From Aselliscus stoliczkanus (lineage: Eukaryota > Chordata > Mammalia > Chiroptera > Hipposideridae), in contig CM066736.1 in assembly GCA_033961575.1 (NCBI GenBank), positions 75,912,852 to 75,976,851 on the forward strand: a stretch of DNA of 64,000 bases. The letters are read 5' to 3'. How positions within the stretch are numbered: position 1 is the stretch's first letter; each line of letters starts with the position of its first letter. Under the pieces are notes generated by a model, which did no database searches, had not been told where the DNA came from, and worked only from the letters and a program-made list of their open reading frames with translations. Of the stretch, positions 33,590 through 46,186 are shown piece by piece. A program made the translations under genes and the position numbers.

Positions 33590-36530
33590 ATTTTTTATTT
33601 TTTTTTGTTTTTTTTCTATAAAGCCTCTGCATTTTACCATGAAGAAAGATGAGCAAATCATGTTACAGGCTTTTCAAAAAAAATAATTGCTAATAAATAT
33701 TGATTCTCCTCAGGAAGATCTCATTTGGGCATTTAACAGTGGTATCCTAGCCAACTCCCTGAAAAAGCCAAAGTCAGTGAGTCATCTCAAACCCAGGCCA
33801 CTCATTTCCTGGGACTGCTTGAGATAAACCTAGGCCCTACATTCATGGGGCCATGCAAGTATGGTGTAAAACCCATCCCAGTCTGTCAAACTCACTCAAG
33901 GCCCAGGGCAGGTTTGTACATCTCATTCATGTTCATTATCCATCTATTCAGTATGCACATGTCAAACATCTACTATGTGCCAGGCACTGGTAGTGGATGA
34001 CAGCCACACAATGGCAACAAGATGTGGTCCCCATCTTTGAGGAACTCAGTTTAGGATAGAAACAAATGCCAAAATTTCAAAGATAAAAGAGTGTTTCATT
34101 TACAGTCAAATAGTGTTCTCACCTAAGTGCCTTTATAAAAATAAAGACCAAGAGACTAAAGGTTGAGCATTGAGTGGAAATATAGTAAATTTACTCCTAG
34201 GCAGGGAATACTTGGCAGACAGTTGAGGTTCCAGAGGATGAGATTTAGGGAAAAGAAAATGGAGTCCTTCTTCTGAAGCTGAAAAGCAACAACTGTCTCT
34301 GTCTCATTTAGGAAAGCAAAACCTCTGAATGCTGCTGACTGGCTGGTGATATTTGGGCTTAGCCTGCAAGTGCATGCCTAGATGGCTGCAGAGGTTTCTG
34401 CTGAGTACAGGATACACCTGCCCTGGATTATGGCTTCCAGTTCCCTCTGTTCCTTACCTTGAGCTGTCTCATTTGGGATTACAGCTTCAAGTTGTCATTT
34501 TAGCAGAAATCAGGTCTGCACTGTTGGCAGCAGTTTGGATGGCATGTCAGTTTGTTAACAGGGTGACCATATAATGTATCATCTCAACTAGGACACTGCT
34601 TAGAGTAAAACAGTGACTGCGAATAATTACAACAGGACCACACAAGACCTATAATCCAGACTGCCCCAAGGGGGAGAGTCAGTACCTTACGCATAAGGGG
34701 AAATAAGTGTGCTTGTGCTTCTAGCTGCTCACATGAGCTTTCTCTCATTTTAATCCGTGCAATTTATGAAGTAGATGTTACTTATTTTCTTTACAAATAA
34801 AGACCCGAGGCTCAGATGATTAAGTAACCTGCCCAGCCTTGAAGAGGTAGTAAGAAGTGCAGCCATAACCTGAACCCAGGTCTCTCTGACTTTAATATCC
34901 ACTGCATTAAAACCATAATATAGGTTCCAAAAATGGTGGAATTTGCCTTAAAAGGACTTCACTGTCTTCGAGCCAAAGATACAGGTTTCATTAGCAAGCA
35001 TAGTTGCTTACTGCTATATTCTACTATTTTGTTGAAATTCGATCATTGAATCAATTCAATTCAACATACATTTGGGCTGCACTTGACACTCTGGATACAC
35101 AGTTGAAGAGGTGGTTCTGGTCTTGAAGTATCTCACAGAACAGGAGAAAGACAAGAAAACCAATAATTACAGAACTGTATGATAAATGCCAGGATAGAGG
35201 AACTCCCAAGGTCTCGCAGAATCACCACAAGCTTGTCATCCAACAGAGGCATGCAGAAAGCCTTCTTAAAGGAGGTAGGTCAATCCAAGTATAATGGATC
35301 AGTGGGAATTGGCTAGAAAAAGAATCGGGATTAAAACATGGAGAATATGACATTCCAAGAAACAGTGTTACAGAGTTTTTAAGGACATAGAGAAACAACA
35401 GGTGATTCTGCTTGGCTGGAGGGAAGGGGGAATAACACACACAGTCCTCACCTCATCCCTTCCACTCAGCCCTGCCCAGAGGATGCAGCTCTACCAGCCA
35501 TCTGTTCTCAACCAAACTCAATGGGCCAGTAGCAAGCACATAGCCCAAGGTGGACCAACGATAATCTTCCTGGAGAATTTTCTTCCATATCTATGTTTTT
35601 AAATCATCGTTCATCTAGGGTTGATAATTGGTAGCATGTGAGTGGAGGCTGCTAGGGCCATCTTCCCACTAGGTGGAGAAAGCTTGTCAGCATCTAAAGC
35701 AGAGATGAAGTCATCACAGACAGAGAGAAACAAAGAGAAACAGAGACAGAAAGACCACCCAGAGGACACAGCTTGAAGCTCTCGATCTAGGCATGTCTGA
35801 AATTGGGAATTTACATAGCTTGGACTTTCCAGTTATGTGAAGCAATATTTTTGTGGGTTTTTTTGCATAAATTCTGGGGTTTTGTTTGTTTGTTTCATTT
35901 TTGTCCTAATACAATATGTCTGAGATACATCAGGGCCATCCAAATGGGTGTATCCAAAATGTGTTTTAGCTCAAGAGACGAGTTAGGAGAAATCAATAAA
36001 TTTGGAAATAGCACCATGGGAACTAAAACCTTAGGAATGATCGTCATTGTCAATGGGGGCACATGGGTCAAAGAGCGGCAGGCTGATGTCCAAGACCTGG
36101 GGAGAAGAGCCAGGGGCACCGTGACAGTGAGAATGAGAAGGAGCCATCAGATGGGGAAGGAAAACAAGAAGGGAGTTGATATCAGAAACTGAAGGAGGAA
36201 AGCCTAAGGTAGAAGGATTTCTCCTCAGGGCCAGTGTCACAGGTACGTGCAAAGGGTCACCAACTCAGGAATGCTGGAAACACACACACTCCACACAAGG
36301 CTATCAGGTAGAGTAAGATCATTTCCATAAGAGGGGTCAAAGTGTAACTGATGCTCAAAGGCCATATTCCATGGCCATTTCTGCCTTCATCTTACTTGAC
36401 TTTTACCACTTTCTCACCCTGTTACCAGTCCCTCCCTGAATCTCTCTTCTCTTGATTTCCATGCTACCACTCTCTCTATCCTCGCTCCTGGCTTCTTTTT
36501 CCTACCTTCTCAGTATTCTTTAGCCATTCC
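33590..36530. other. Intergenic DNA, mostly unique, some old repeat pieces
   Basis: A MIR-type relic lies at about 34740-34920 ('CCCGAGGCTCAGATGATTAA', 'TAACCTGAACCCAGGTCTCT'). An LINE-like fragment near 33930-34060 has 'ACTATGTGCCAGGCACTGG'. I saw no exon. Confidence 0.5.
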
Positions 36531-36536
36531 TCACTC

Positions 36537-36578
36537 TCTCTCACCAAGTGTCTCTCACCAAGTGTCTCTCACTAAGTG
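36537..36578 (+). repeat. Three tandem 14-bp units
   Basis: TCTCTCACCAAGTG occurs twice, followed by TCTCTCACTAAGTG. A small tandem array with one substitution in the third unit. Confidence 0.9.
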
Positions 36579-37475
36579 AAATCTTAGTGTTTCTCAGGGA
36601 TGTGAGACTTTCTTCTCTTTTTATTACACATGCTTCTTGGATCATGTCATTCATTTACCAGCCCTGCAACAACCCATGACTGGTAAACCCCTAATTTAAT
36701 CCTAGAGTCTGAAAACCCACACCTATAGCATGGGAGCTGCTGAGCTGTACAATCCAGGAAGGGCACCCTCTCTGAACAGACTTCAGATATGTCCATGGAG
36801 AATTACAAACAAACCCCCCCCCCGAGAGGGGAGCCAGGAACCATCAGGGCCACCATCTACAGATGTGCATGTTGATCACTGCACAAAAATGCCTGTGCTC
36901 CACTCTCCAAGTCACTCTCTCTGGCACAGGGCTGCAGGCAGCACCTGGAGGAATGACTGTTGTGTCCTCATTAGCACAAAGGCACTGTCTGCTAACCAAA
37001 GCCACATACCAGCGAGGCAGCAACCACCTAGAGGGGTGCCCTTTCCTAATTTATGCCAACATGGAATAGGGACAAATAGGTTCAGGGGACCCAAATGAAT
37101 AAGGGAAATTGTTCCAGAATGCAGAATAGAGGCTGACAGATGCGATAATCAAGGGGTTTACTCTTCTATGATGGTAAGGAGTCTTCAGAAATCCTAACCC
37201 AGAGGGTTGATTATCTTGTCAGACCAGTAACTGGGCCATGTTTCCATTCTCTCCTTTTCAGACAGTGCTAATGGTGCATCTCCTGTTCCTGCTCCACCAT
37301 TGCACCCTGAGCATGTCAGGAGGTGTAACGATTGCTTGGCGTGTAATGTTTAGATCCCTAGAAAGTAAGAATATCCAAATGTGAAGGCACACATTGCCCA
37401 TCATCCAGAGATCTCAGGTTTCAAGTTGGTCAAAACTTTAGAGTTGTCTCCTTCGGGAAGTGAGTATTTTCTTTG
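36579..37475. other. Intergenic DNA, nothing recognised
   Basis: No exon or confident repeat. The 122-codon open frame at 36730-37098 has low-complexity PPPREG content next to a poly-C run and overlaps two other frames. Confidence 0.45.
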
Positions 37476-37479
37476 TAAA

Positions 37480-37925
37480 AGGACAAGGGCAAGGCTGGGT
37501 GTAAGTTGCTAGCTAAAAGATTACATTTCTCAGTCTCCCTTGCACTTACATGTAGCCATTTGATTAAATTTCAGCCAATAAAGTATAAACAGAAGTTGCT
37601 GAGTATGGTTTTAAAAGAAGGTAGACAGTTGCAAACATAGACACTTTTTTTTAACCTTCCACCCTTTCTCCTGCTTCCTGCCTGGAATGCAAAGATGATG
37701 GCTGGTGCTCTAGCAGCCATACTTGACTATGAAGCAATTCCAAAATGGGAGCCACATATTAAAATAATGAAGCAAAAAGATAGAAGAATTCCTTGGTCCT
37801 TGAAAGATACTATGGAACCAACACACTAGTCCTTTAATGTTAAGTACCATAAACTTTTACCTTGTGTAAGTCACTGTTTCTTCCAGTCTTTGATTCTAGT
37901 GACTAAATGTAATTCCTAATAAATA
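37480..37925 (+). repeat. Old interspersed repeat (family uncertain)
   Basis: 'ATTTCTCAGTCTCCCTTGCA', 'TGTAGCCATTTGATTAAATT', 'GATGATGGCTGGTGCTCTAG' and 'GCAGCCATACTTGACTATGA' follow the order of a widespread old mammalian LTR/MER-type repeat. I recognise the pattern but not the exact library name. Confidence 0.55.
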
Positions 37926-39773
37926 CACTATAAATACGCATAAAATTCCCAAATTTATCTATCTATAGTTAGAGCTTTCCCATTAACTCCAAAGCTGCAC
38001 TCTAGCTGGATGTGTCAGCTCTCAAACTCATTTTCAGAATCAAATTCATTATCACTGTATCTAACCCCATCCCCCACTAAGCCAGTTCCTTAGCTTGAGG
38101 TATATGGAGATGAGGGACTGAAGAGCTGAAAAGCAATGAGCACTGGGCCTCAGGAAGGAGGACTGGCTGCCTGAGAGTTATGGGAGAAAGGGCTCCCAGC
38201 CACACACCAGGACCCTTCCTAGGCTAAATCCCTACTGGGGACTCATCATAGGCTCAGCTTGTTCCAGACCAAAGGTCCCAGGGTACATAAACATTCGTTA
38301 TAAGCAGGGGAGGCAAGAATGGCAGCTCACTCTCAAGAGGTCCAGGTGGTTTTTATGAGAAAAAAGCATGAGCCAGTAATTACTGTTGGAAATGTCTAGT
38401 AATATTTTATCAAGAAACAACCCGAGAGGAAATACTGAAAAAAACCTATTGATCATGTAGCACAGGTGACTGCAGTACATGGTCGTGTTTTCAGGTTTGT
38501 TGGACCTGAGTAAGAGGACACATGTGTAGCATGTGTACATGTGAGTGTTATGGCATGTGTGCTCTGGAGGCATGCATGTAACTTTGCACCGTGTGTGCAG
38601 TGTAAACATGTACATATATGTGTACATGCAGGGACCTCCTGTGAATGTGGAGCATCAGAGTTTGGAGGGAGGTGGTGAGCAGGACAGTGAAGGAGGCTAT
38701 TGCTGCCTTTCCCATAACAAAAATACATAATATTATGAGAGGTTATAATTGACCTATCACCTTGTATTGCCCATTTGAGGCTACCTATTTGGACCTCCAA
38801 AAAGTTTATGAGGTAACAATTAACAGTGTTCCTATTTTACAAGTGAAGACACCGGGGCACAGCGAGGCAGAATCCCCGAAAAAGAATCCTTCATGAAGGT
38901 GTCACAATGCCAAGCTTTCCACATGAGAGCTGTGTGGATGTTGGTACTCTCAAATGGAGGAGAAATAGCACATAAGTTACCAAAAGTGTAGTGTCCATTT
39001 GTCCTTGCCTCCCAGTCACCCACTTATCATTCATTCTTCATTTGCTCAGTCTGAAACATGAATTCAGTCCCTCCTGCATGGAGGTCCCCTGGCCCTGGCT
39101 GTGTGTGGGGGACAAACGAGGGGAGAGGCCTGAGGCCCACACGTGGCACTAACAGGAGGAGAATGGCACAAGTGGGAGCTGGTACAGGAAGGGGATTAAG
39201 GATGAGAGAGTGGGTGGAATTTGCCTAAATGGTGACTACATCCCAGTTGTCCTTTTCTTTACATTCAGACTTTCCCTGGTTGAAGTTCAAAACCCTAGAG
39301 TTCATGTTCAACATGCCTTCTAAAATCAGGATGCAAAGTCCCGCGGCTTCTGCAGCACCCTGGTTAATAACACCAGCTCAGCACCTGCCCTTCCAGCCAC
39401 TGCCTGCCTTTCCCCAGCCTTCATCCAGCTGGGAGGAAGCCGGCAGTTTCAAGGCTGGCTCCAATGTCAGCTCTATCGGGAGAGAGGTGGGAGGCTCAGG
39501 ACAGGTGACTCAGCCTTCTGAGTCTCCTCCATCTTTCCCAAGTTGAATTAGCAGGAAAGTGAAGCTGCGTTCTTGCGGATTTGGGGGAAAACATGAGAAC
39601 ACATGTGACACCCTGTCAAGCATTGTCCTTGACATTGCTGGCGATGGGGCCGGGCCTATGAGCTGCTGACACAACAACCATGAGACTCTCAACTTTCTAA
39701 GCACTGTCATGTCTATTTCAGTAGATCCTTATGTCTTCAAGATAGGCATCTCTTTCCATTCCATTTTAAGAAA
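37926..39773. other. Intergenic DNA, TG-rich patch, no gene
   Basis: A TG/TGTACATG-rich patch lies at about 38515-38635. A MIR-like piece ('TTTTACAAGTGAAGACACC') is near 38820-38870. No exon seen. Confidence 0.45.
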
Positions 39774-39787
39774 AGTGACATTTTAAA

Positions 39788-40241
39788 AAACTTTTTAAAA
39801 GATTTGATTGGGGAATTGGGGGAGGGGAAGAACATTGGGGAATTGGGGAAGGGGAACAGACAAGTTGCTGTCCTTGTGTTCTTCAGTCTCGTTGTGGAGG
39901 AGGTCGCTTCACTGGCCCATGTTGGTATCGTCATTGCGCTCTTTCGGGGTGAGGCAGATAGATCACCAGCCTCTGGACAGCCGCTCACATTGACTGCTGA
40001 CCGCTCACGCTGGCTGCTGGCCACTCACTGTAGCCTATGGCAGCCCACTGCAGCAGATGCTGCAGCTATGCCAACCTGGAGACTCACAGCAGCTCAGCTC
40101 CAGGTTGAGCTGTTGTTCACCATCTTAGCTGTAGAGGGCAGTGTCACTGGCCCTCATATGTGGGATCCGAACCGGGGCCCTCCTGCTCAGAGTTGGCGTC
40201 CCAAGCCAGCTATTAACCAATGCACCACTCGGCTGGCCCCG
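39788..40241 (-). mobile_element. tRNA-headed SINE, long composite form
   Basis: Minus-strand copy with tail 'GGGGAATTGGGGGAGGGGAA', 'TTCACTGGCCCATGTTGGTA' and head ending GGCTGGCC. Target duplication AGTGACATTTTAAA at 39774-39787 and 40246-40259. It holds the 148-codon open frame at 39804-40250, which is repeat-derived. Confidence 0.92.
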
Positions 40242-40259
40242 AAACAGTGACATTTTAAA

Positions 40260-41508
40260 GAGGTTTACAAACTTGCCGGAGAGCTCAGAGTCAGTCCTTA
40301 GAGAAGCCAGAAATCAGACCCAGGGCCTCAGCCAGGGTTCCAATCATTTCTTCCTCCCTTCTGTCCACATTTACCACCTGCCTTCTGAGTACCAGGCACA
40401 GAGTAATAACCTGGACCTGCTGCCTGTTGGCAGGGAGGTGCAGTATAGGGGAGAGACAAGTCACCAGGTGATAACACAGTGACAATGACAGTGTATGACT
40501 GGATAACCAGCCAGCTACTGGGGTGCAGAGGAGGGTCCCTAAACCTCAGCCTGCCCAGGGGGCCTGGGAATCATGTGCTTGCCCAGTGTGTGTCACAGTG
40601 GGAGGAGTGAGCCCTGGTACTCAGCCTGATGCTGGCTGGCTCCAGGAGGGTCCATCCCAGCAGGTCTCACTCCATGACTCCCGACTCCAGCTTCCCCATC
40701 CCCTTGTGTCCCCAGAAGTCCAGGTAAACCTGATCTCCATTCCATCCAGGAACCTTAGCTTGCAGGGTCTCGGAACCCAGACGGCCTACACACACCACTA
40801 GGCCTTGCGGGACTTGGGGATTGGGTATTAAGCTGAGGAGGAACACATTTGCTCCCCTCCTGGTCTGAGCTACTGGAAAGGGCTGCTTGGATTTCTGGGA
40901 GAACTTTTTCCCTTTCCCTCCATGTCATTCCTGAGTTTTCTTCATAATTTCATTTTTAACAAAATATGTAGGGCATTTTTCCCAGGTCAAGTCTGTCCCC
41001 AACATCCAAGCTATTGAAAATATTTTCTGGATTCTGTGATGGTAAATGTCAGGAGGTGAAAATGTTGTCATCTCAACAGCTGGCCCCAGAATTCCTCTTA
41101 GGAAGGGAACTTGATTTGTTTTGGGACAATCCTTTGACAAGCACCTTAGGGTAGAGGTGAGGCTGACCAGAACTCAGCTGGAAAGGCACTGATTAAAGTG
41201 GTCCTCGGAGAAAAAGAGAGGAATTTGCTTTGTTGTGGAAAGGGAGAGGTATCAAACAGAGGGAGGGAGGCTAGAGGAAGAGGAAGCAGGAGTGAGAATT
41301 AAGAGTAAGCCCAGATCTAGGCAGTAAAATTGCCCCCAAAGCTGGGGGCAATCCAGACCCTGACCCCAGAGATAGCTTAGTGCCAGGAAATTATAAGACT
41401 AGGGGTGCCTGATGCTCAACTTGAAAGTGTTTCATGGCTCTGGTGCAAACCTGTCCTCCCCCTAAAACATTTCAGCAAACTCTATCACACTCGTGAACAC
41501 TTTCAGTG

Positions 41509-41512
<4 letters not shown>
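40260..41512. other. Intergenic DNA, nothing recognised
   Basis: No exon or confident repeat. Short overlapping open frames only. Confidence 0.5.

Positions 41513-41566
<54 letters not shown>
41513..41566. repeat. (CT)n microsatellite, pure
   Basis: About 27 uninterrupted CT units, a polypurine/polypyrimidine mirror tract capable of triplex DNA. Frames across it encode SLSLSL or ERERER only. Confidence 0.95.
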
Positions 41567-41567
<1 letters not shown>

Positions 41568-42762
41568 GCTTGAAGGAGGTGCTGAGTTTCTTGTCTGGAT
41601 CAATGCTATGGAGGCAGAAGTGTTTGTGAGAACATGCATTACCCTTGATCTCTGGGAATTTGAAAAAAAAAAAAATTGGGACCACTTGGGAGTTCTGCAA
41701 AATAACTGCAGTTTGAGGAGGCCCAAACTGACATGTGAATTCAAATAAACGCTAAGCAATTAATTAGGCAGGTGACTGAGGCTGTTGGGCCAATAAACTG
41801 ACTTGATACATCCCTGTGCATGAGCCATAGCAATACTCCAGCTTTGCAAAGTGTTTTTTTCTCAAGCGTTGTCTCACCTCATCCCACACCACCACTGGGA
41901 GGGAGTTTAGGCAGAGAGGCTGGTGCTCATTTTAGGGGTGCAAAAGATGCCCCCTAAAAGGTCTCTTCAGTCTGGGACTCTCCTACAGACTCCTAGGAGC
42001 TGGAGCCAGACAGTTGCTAGGCTATGGGAGTTATGAAACCTGGAAGATCAGCGCCATGAGAGGGCACCAGTGTGTGGAGGGGGCGATGCATCTGAAATTT
42101 TAACAACTGTTTTGTTCTGCTTGGAGTTTAGAAAGAAACTATGTGTCCAGTGTTTTCATGGTTTCCCAAGATGCATTTTAGTGTAGAGGTCACTGGCTCA
42201 AACATCCCCAGTGACCCCAGGGTTTTGGTATTACCTCCTGGCTCCTCCCTGGGGCTGGGGAGAACCCCACACTCCTGCATCCCCTGTTCCTGAGGTCCGC
42301 CTCAGCCCCTAGTCTCAGCAGGCTCTAAGTTCTGCTAATTGTCTTTCCTCTCCTCAGGCTGCTCTCCTGTCCTCAGCACTAGGGCTTGGGTGGAATTCAC
42401 AGAACGAATCACGCCTCTACTAGTGCTTGTTCTTGGGGTTCACTTGAGGAGTGTCTCAGCCACATGTGCTTGGAACTGCCAGGAGGCTGGCTCCATTGCG
42501 ATGCCCTCCTGGTTCAAGGCCCAGAACCTGTGAGTCAATGCAGCTCTCCCTCTTAAATCTTGGGGTCCTGTCTCAGAGATATTCTCATCCTGTGAGTTTT
42601 CTTTAGTGGGGGAGAAGGTACTTAAAACTGGAGAGGAGTCATTTCCTGGCTATGATCCAGGTACTAAATGGCCCTATTGCCTCTCCAATCCCTCCACACA
42701 CCAGGCCCAAGGAGGGAGCCTTCCTGGATTGGGTCCCCCCCAGGTGACACATGCTCCTTCTC
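41567..42762. other. Intergenic DNA, nothing recognised
   Basis: Moderately GC-rich unique sequence without an identifiable exon. Confidence 0.45.
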
Positions 42763-42775
42763 CGCGCGCGCGCGC

Positions 42776-42813
<38 letters not shown>
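42763..42813. repeat. (CG)n-(TG)n alternating tract
   Basis: A run of six to seven CG units passes through CTTG into about seventeen TG units, giving roughly 50 bases of nearly pure alternating pyrimidine-purine. This is a classical Z-DNA-prone composition. Confidence 0.93.
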
Positions 42814-42815
<2 letters not shown>

Positions 42816-43669
42816 AGAAGCACCTTACATCTGTCATAGAAGCCATATAATCACCTCAAAAGCACTCTCTCTTCTAGCACCATGCACTGATGTGGTTGAT
42901 ATAATACATAAATACACGACTATATGAGGGTTCTAACCATTGCCCGTTTGTGCTTGAGCATAAAACAAATGAAACCCCTCTATTTCCATGATCTCATGCA
43001 CACTTAGGATAAGAACGTTCCTTTCCAAAGAATAGCTTTCCATGGGAAGTGGACAGTCCAGACCGATTGTGCCTAGAGTCCCACTGACAGTCGCAGGACA
43101 AGATCTGGGTGCCCACAGAGCCCAGGCCTGGGAGGAAAGAAGTTTGTGCTGGAGCCATGAACTTGAGACACAGCTCCAGAAGTGAGGTGGCACGTGTGAC
43201 CCGGCCTAGCCCCAGAGGCATCCAGGTACCTGCCTGAGCACCTCAGGGTGTTTTGCATGAGGCTGCCCCAAATCTTCCCACAATGTCCTGTGACACCCAT
43301 TTCTTTCAAGTCATCAGTCAGTGGCTGGTCATAAAGAACAGGGACAGGCAGCTGTGGGCATGTCTGAGGGTGGGGTTGGGTGCAGGGAGGCAGGTCAGTG
43401 GGAGACTTCCTGCAGAACACACTTGTTCAGACCCAGGCCTCTAGGAGCATATATACCAGGGCACTCCATGACCTAGGGAGCTCATAGTTCACTGTGACTT
43501 CACCTCCCCTATTACTTTCTGCCAGCCCTCCTAATGGCCAGACAGGCTACGCGGGAGAGGGGGCATCACCCAATTTCCAGGAAACAGAATAAATACAAAT
43601 AAAGGCTTGGAGAAGGAGGAATGAGGAGCGTGACTCTGGTCCAGACCTGCATGGAGGTGCAGTGGGGGC

Positions 43670-43960
43670 AGACGTGAACGTGTACCTGGGAGAGCCAGGC
43701 GTTGGGTTTGCAGCCTCTGGATCCCGTGCGGCCCGGAGCGCCAGCGTGGGGCAAGGCCCACCTCCACCTGGCCTGGCTTGCTCTGGACGTCCCCTGGGCC
43801 CCCGTGGGCTTCCGCAGGAGCTTTGCTGAGGACCAAGAGGAGCTGAAGCTGGAGCCCAAACAGCGCGGTGAGCAGCGCTCGTGGACCACGCGTGCCACCT
43901 GGTGGCCAGATCTGGCATGACAGGAGCCCGGAGGACCAGCCCGTGCGACAGGGATGGAGT
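43670..43960. promoter_or_regulatory. Small CpG-rich patch
   Basis: I count about 21 CpG in ~290 bases, against about one per hundred bases in the flanks. It contains a perfect CTCF core motif (43892-43905). The open frames on both strands here (minus 43566-44039, plus 43702-43920) have no recognisable protein and are the kind of long frame that GC-rich DNA produces. It may be an orphan CpG island, a regulatory element or a decayed GC-rich insertion. Confidence 0.45.
43892..43905 (-). promoter_or_regulatory. CTCF-type core motif, reverse
   Basis: On the minus strand CCACCAGGTGGCAC fits every position of CCASYAGRKGGCRS. It lies in the CpG-rich patch and faces the forward motif at 1512-1525, about 42.4 kb away. 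Confidence 0.5.
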
Positions 43961-46059
43961 CAGTCAACCACCACAGCGACTGTAATGATGGCAACACCGT
44001 AACAACACTGCGCATTTCCCCGGCCATCCTGTACTCCACCCTCTCTAGGTTTTGGTCAGGCTGGTCCCTCTGTCATCACAACCGCATTAATTATAATACA
44101 ATGATAAGGGTAACGTCTACATCAAAAATAAGAATCTCCACCATACACCAGACACTTACCTTCTGCCATGCACTGCACTAGGCACAAGAGATTAAAAATC
44201 ACCAAGCGATGGTCCCTTCCTTCATAGGACTCATATGCTCAGATATTTACAATTAGCCAAAATGTAAGACAGGACTTTTAATTCATAAGCCGTGAGGGCA
44301 CAGACGAGGTGATACCTTGCTGAACATCAGGAGCTTAAAAATGAGGGCTCACTGAGGTTGTGAAGGATGAATACGAGTTCAGCAGGTGACAAAGGAAAGG
44401 ACATTCCAAGCAGAGGGATTGGCCTGGCAAAGGCAAAGCAGCAAAATCACATAGTTGGTCCAGGGAAGAGCAAGTGTGGCTGTGGGAATGTGGGAAGGGA
44501 AAGTGCAGGAACCGACAGAACTTAAACCTGGGACGGAGTCAAAGGTGGCCTGTCAGCTAGGTGCTGGGTTTGCGCTCTTCTCCTGGGGGCTAAGGTAGGC
44601 CATGGAAAGGTTTGAAGCAAGGGAATAATTAGGTCGATTGTTAGATCTTTTTTAGAGGCAAGTGTGCAGAGCGCCTGTTAGGGAAAATGATTGCAAGCAC
44701 TTGGGTGACAAGGTAATTCATTCAACATTCAACCGACACCGAAAAGGTCTATGAGGGGTCAGGCGCTGTTCACACACAAAAAGCCCTTCTTGCCTGGAGC
44801 TTACATTCTGGAACATAATGAGGTGGGAGGGCTGGACAGAAAGAGACAGACGCAAGGCGCTGCAGAATTTGACGTGATGGACTTGATGGTCAGTGGGTAA
44901 TGAAGAGGGAGAACTAGAAGACTGAGTGCAGGTGACAGGGAGAAAAGTCAGGCCACTCGAGGCTGGAAGAGAGGAGAAGGGACAGGTCTGAGCGAAAGGA
45001 AATGAGTCTGCTTTTTGATGTGATCAGGAAACTGAACAAGCAGCTGAAGGATGAATATACATGAAGCAAAAATTCCACAAAATCAACATTAAGTTACAAC
45101 ACCCCGCCTTCCTCATCCCATAGAAGAAAGTCAGGCTTGGTTTCCTAGAAAATTCTCCTGCCATTAAGAGGTTAATATTGTATTGCATCAGTTGTGAAAT
45201 ACAAATCTTTATAAATAGATTCATTAAATGTTTGCTGAACCAGCATATGGAAAAAATAATAATTGCTGACATTTATACTGAGTGCTTAGTGTGAATGAAC
45301 CATTGTTCTCAATGCTTTCTCCAATTTCCTTATTTAAGGCTGTGGGCTAAGTAGTAGGATCAGGTCACAATGAGCCACAGTCAGGGCCAGGCAGTGTCTG
45401 CCTGAAGGTCACAAGCTCCTCTAAAAGGTCTGGATCTTCTTCTAACCTCCCAAGTAGCTTTGGTAGAAGAGGCTTCAGGCCCTTCCGGTTTAGTCACAGT
45501 TTAGGGAGGTAAGATATCAAAATGTTAGGAAAAGCAGAAGAGAAATAGAGAGACAGCACCCTGGCAGCATTACAGGGAAAAGAAGGGTACAATTGTCCTT
45601 GCTCTTCAGGAAAGATGAAAAAGAAAATGTGGACGTCAGGGGTGGAATGAAGGCACGAGGCTGGACAGCAGGAGGTGTTTCTGATGTCTAGAGGCTCAGA
45701 CTGTCACATGTTCCTGTGAGTGGCCCTGACATCCCCAGTCCTAGGAGGAAAGCGCTGGCACAGCTTCTCCAACCAGTCGAGTAAGAAGCCCACCCATGCA
45801 AGGTTCTGGGTCTTCCTGGGTCTGTGACTCTTCAGTCTTATCTTAGACATGGGATAATTTAATTTCTTACCTTTGGCAGTTCTGGCTTCCCGTTATTTTT
45901 ATTGTCACATTGAAAAGACTGTTTACTATAAAAGCATTAAAAACAATACTGAAAAAATCTCCAATGGAGTAAAACCCTCGTAATAGTAGTAATAACAACA
46001 TATCCCAAAGATTTTTGACTGTGCAGTGGGTTGACCTCTGCATTATTTGAGGGTCAACC
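43961..46059. other. Intergenic DNA with old LINE-like relics
   Basis: 44340-44950 carries phrases such as 'GGACATTCCAAGCAGAGGGA', 'GGCCATGGAAAGGTTTGAAG' and 'TTGCCTGGAGCTTACATTCTG' typical of old LINE-derived repeats. Around 46010-46056, 'GACTGTGCAGTGGGTTGACC' resembles the end of a Tigger/MER2 element. No exon. Confidence 0.45.
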
Positions 46060-46069
46060 TATATGGTCC

Positions 46070-46186
46070 TTTCAGTGACTTTGTAGTGGCATCTCATTCT
46101 GGTTTTAATTTGCAAGGAGTTTGAGCATCTCTGCACGTGCTAATTTGTCATTCATGGACCAAATCTTTTGCCCATTTTAAAAAGTC
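46070..46186 (-). repeat. L1 fragment, antisense
   Basis: 'TTTTAATTTGCAAGGAGTTTG' and 'TCTTTTGCCCATTTTAAAAA' are the antisense of the L1 ORF2 3' region. The same element appears to resume at about 48220, after other insertions. Confidence 0.6.

Noticed and set aside
33143..33652. 169-codon frame and similar frames at 29278-29797, 39804-40250, 19673-20051
   Set aside because: The frames fall in copies of the same composite SINE and share the same peptide phrases, such as SLAHVGIIIALF, so they are repeat-derived.
43566..44039. 157-codon minus-strand frame in GC-rich DNA
   Set aside because: GC-rich sequence has few stop codons. Three overlapping frames on both strands are equally open, and none resembles a known protein.
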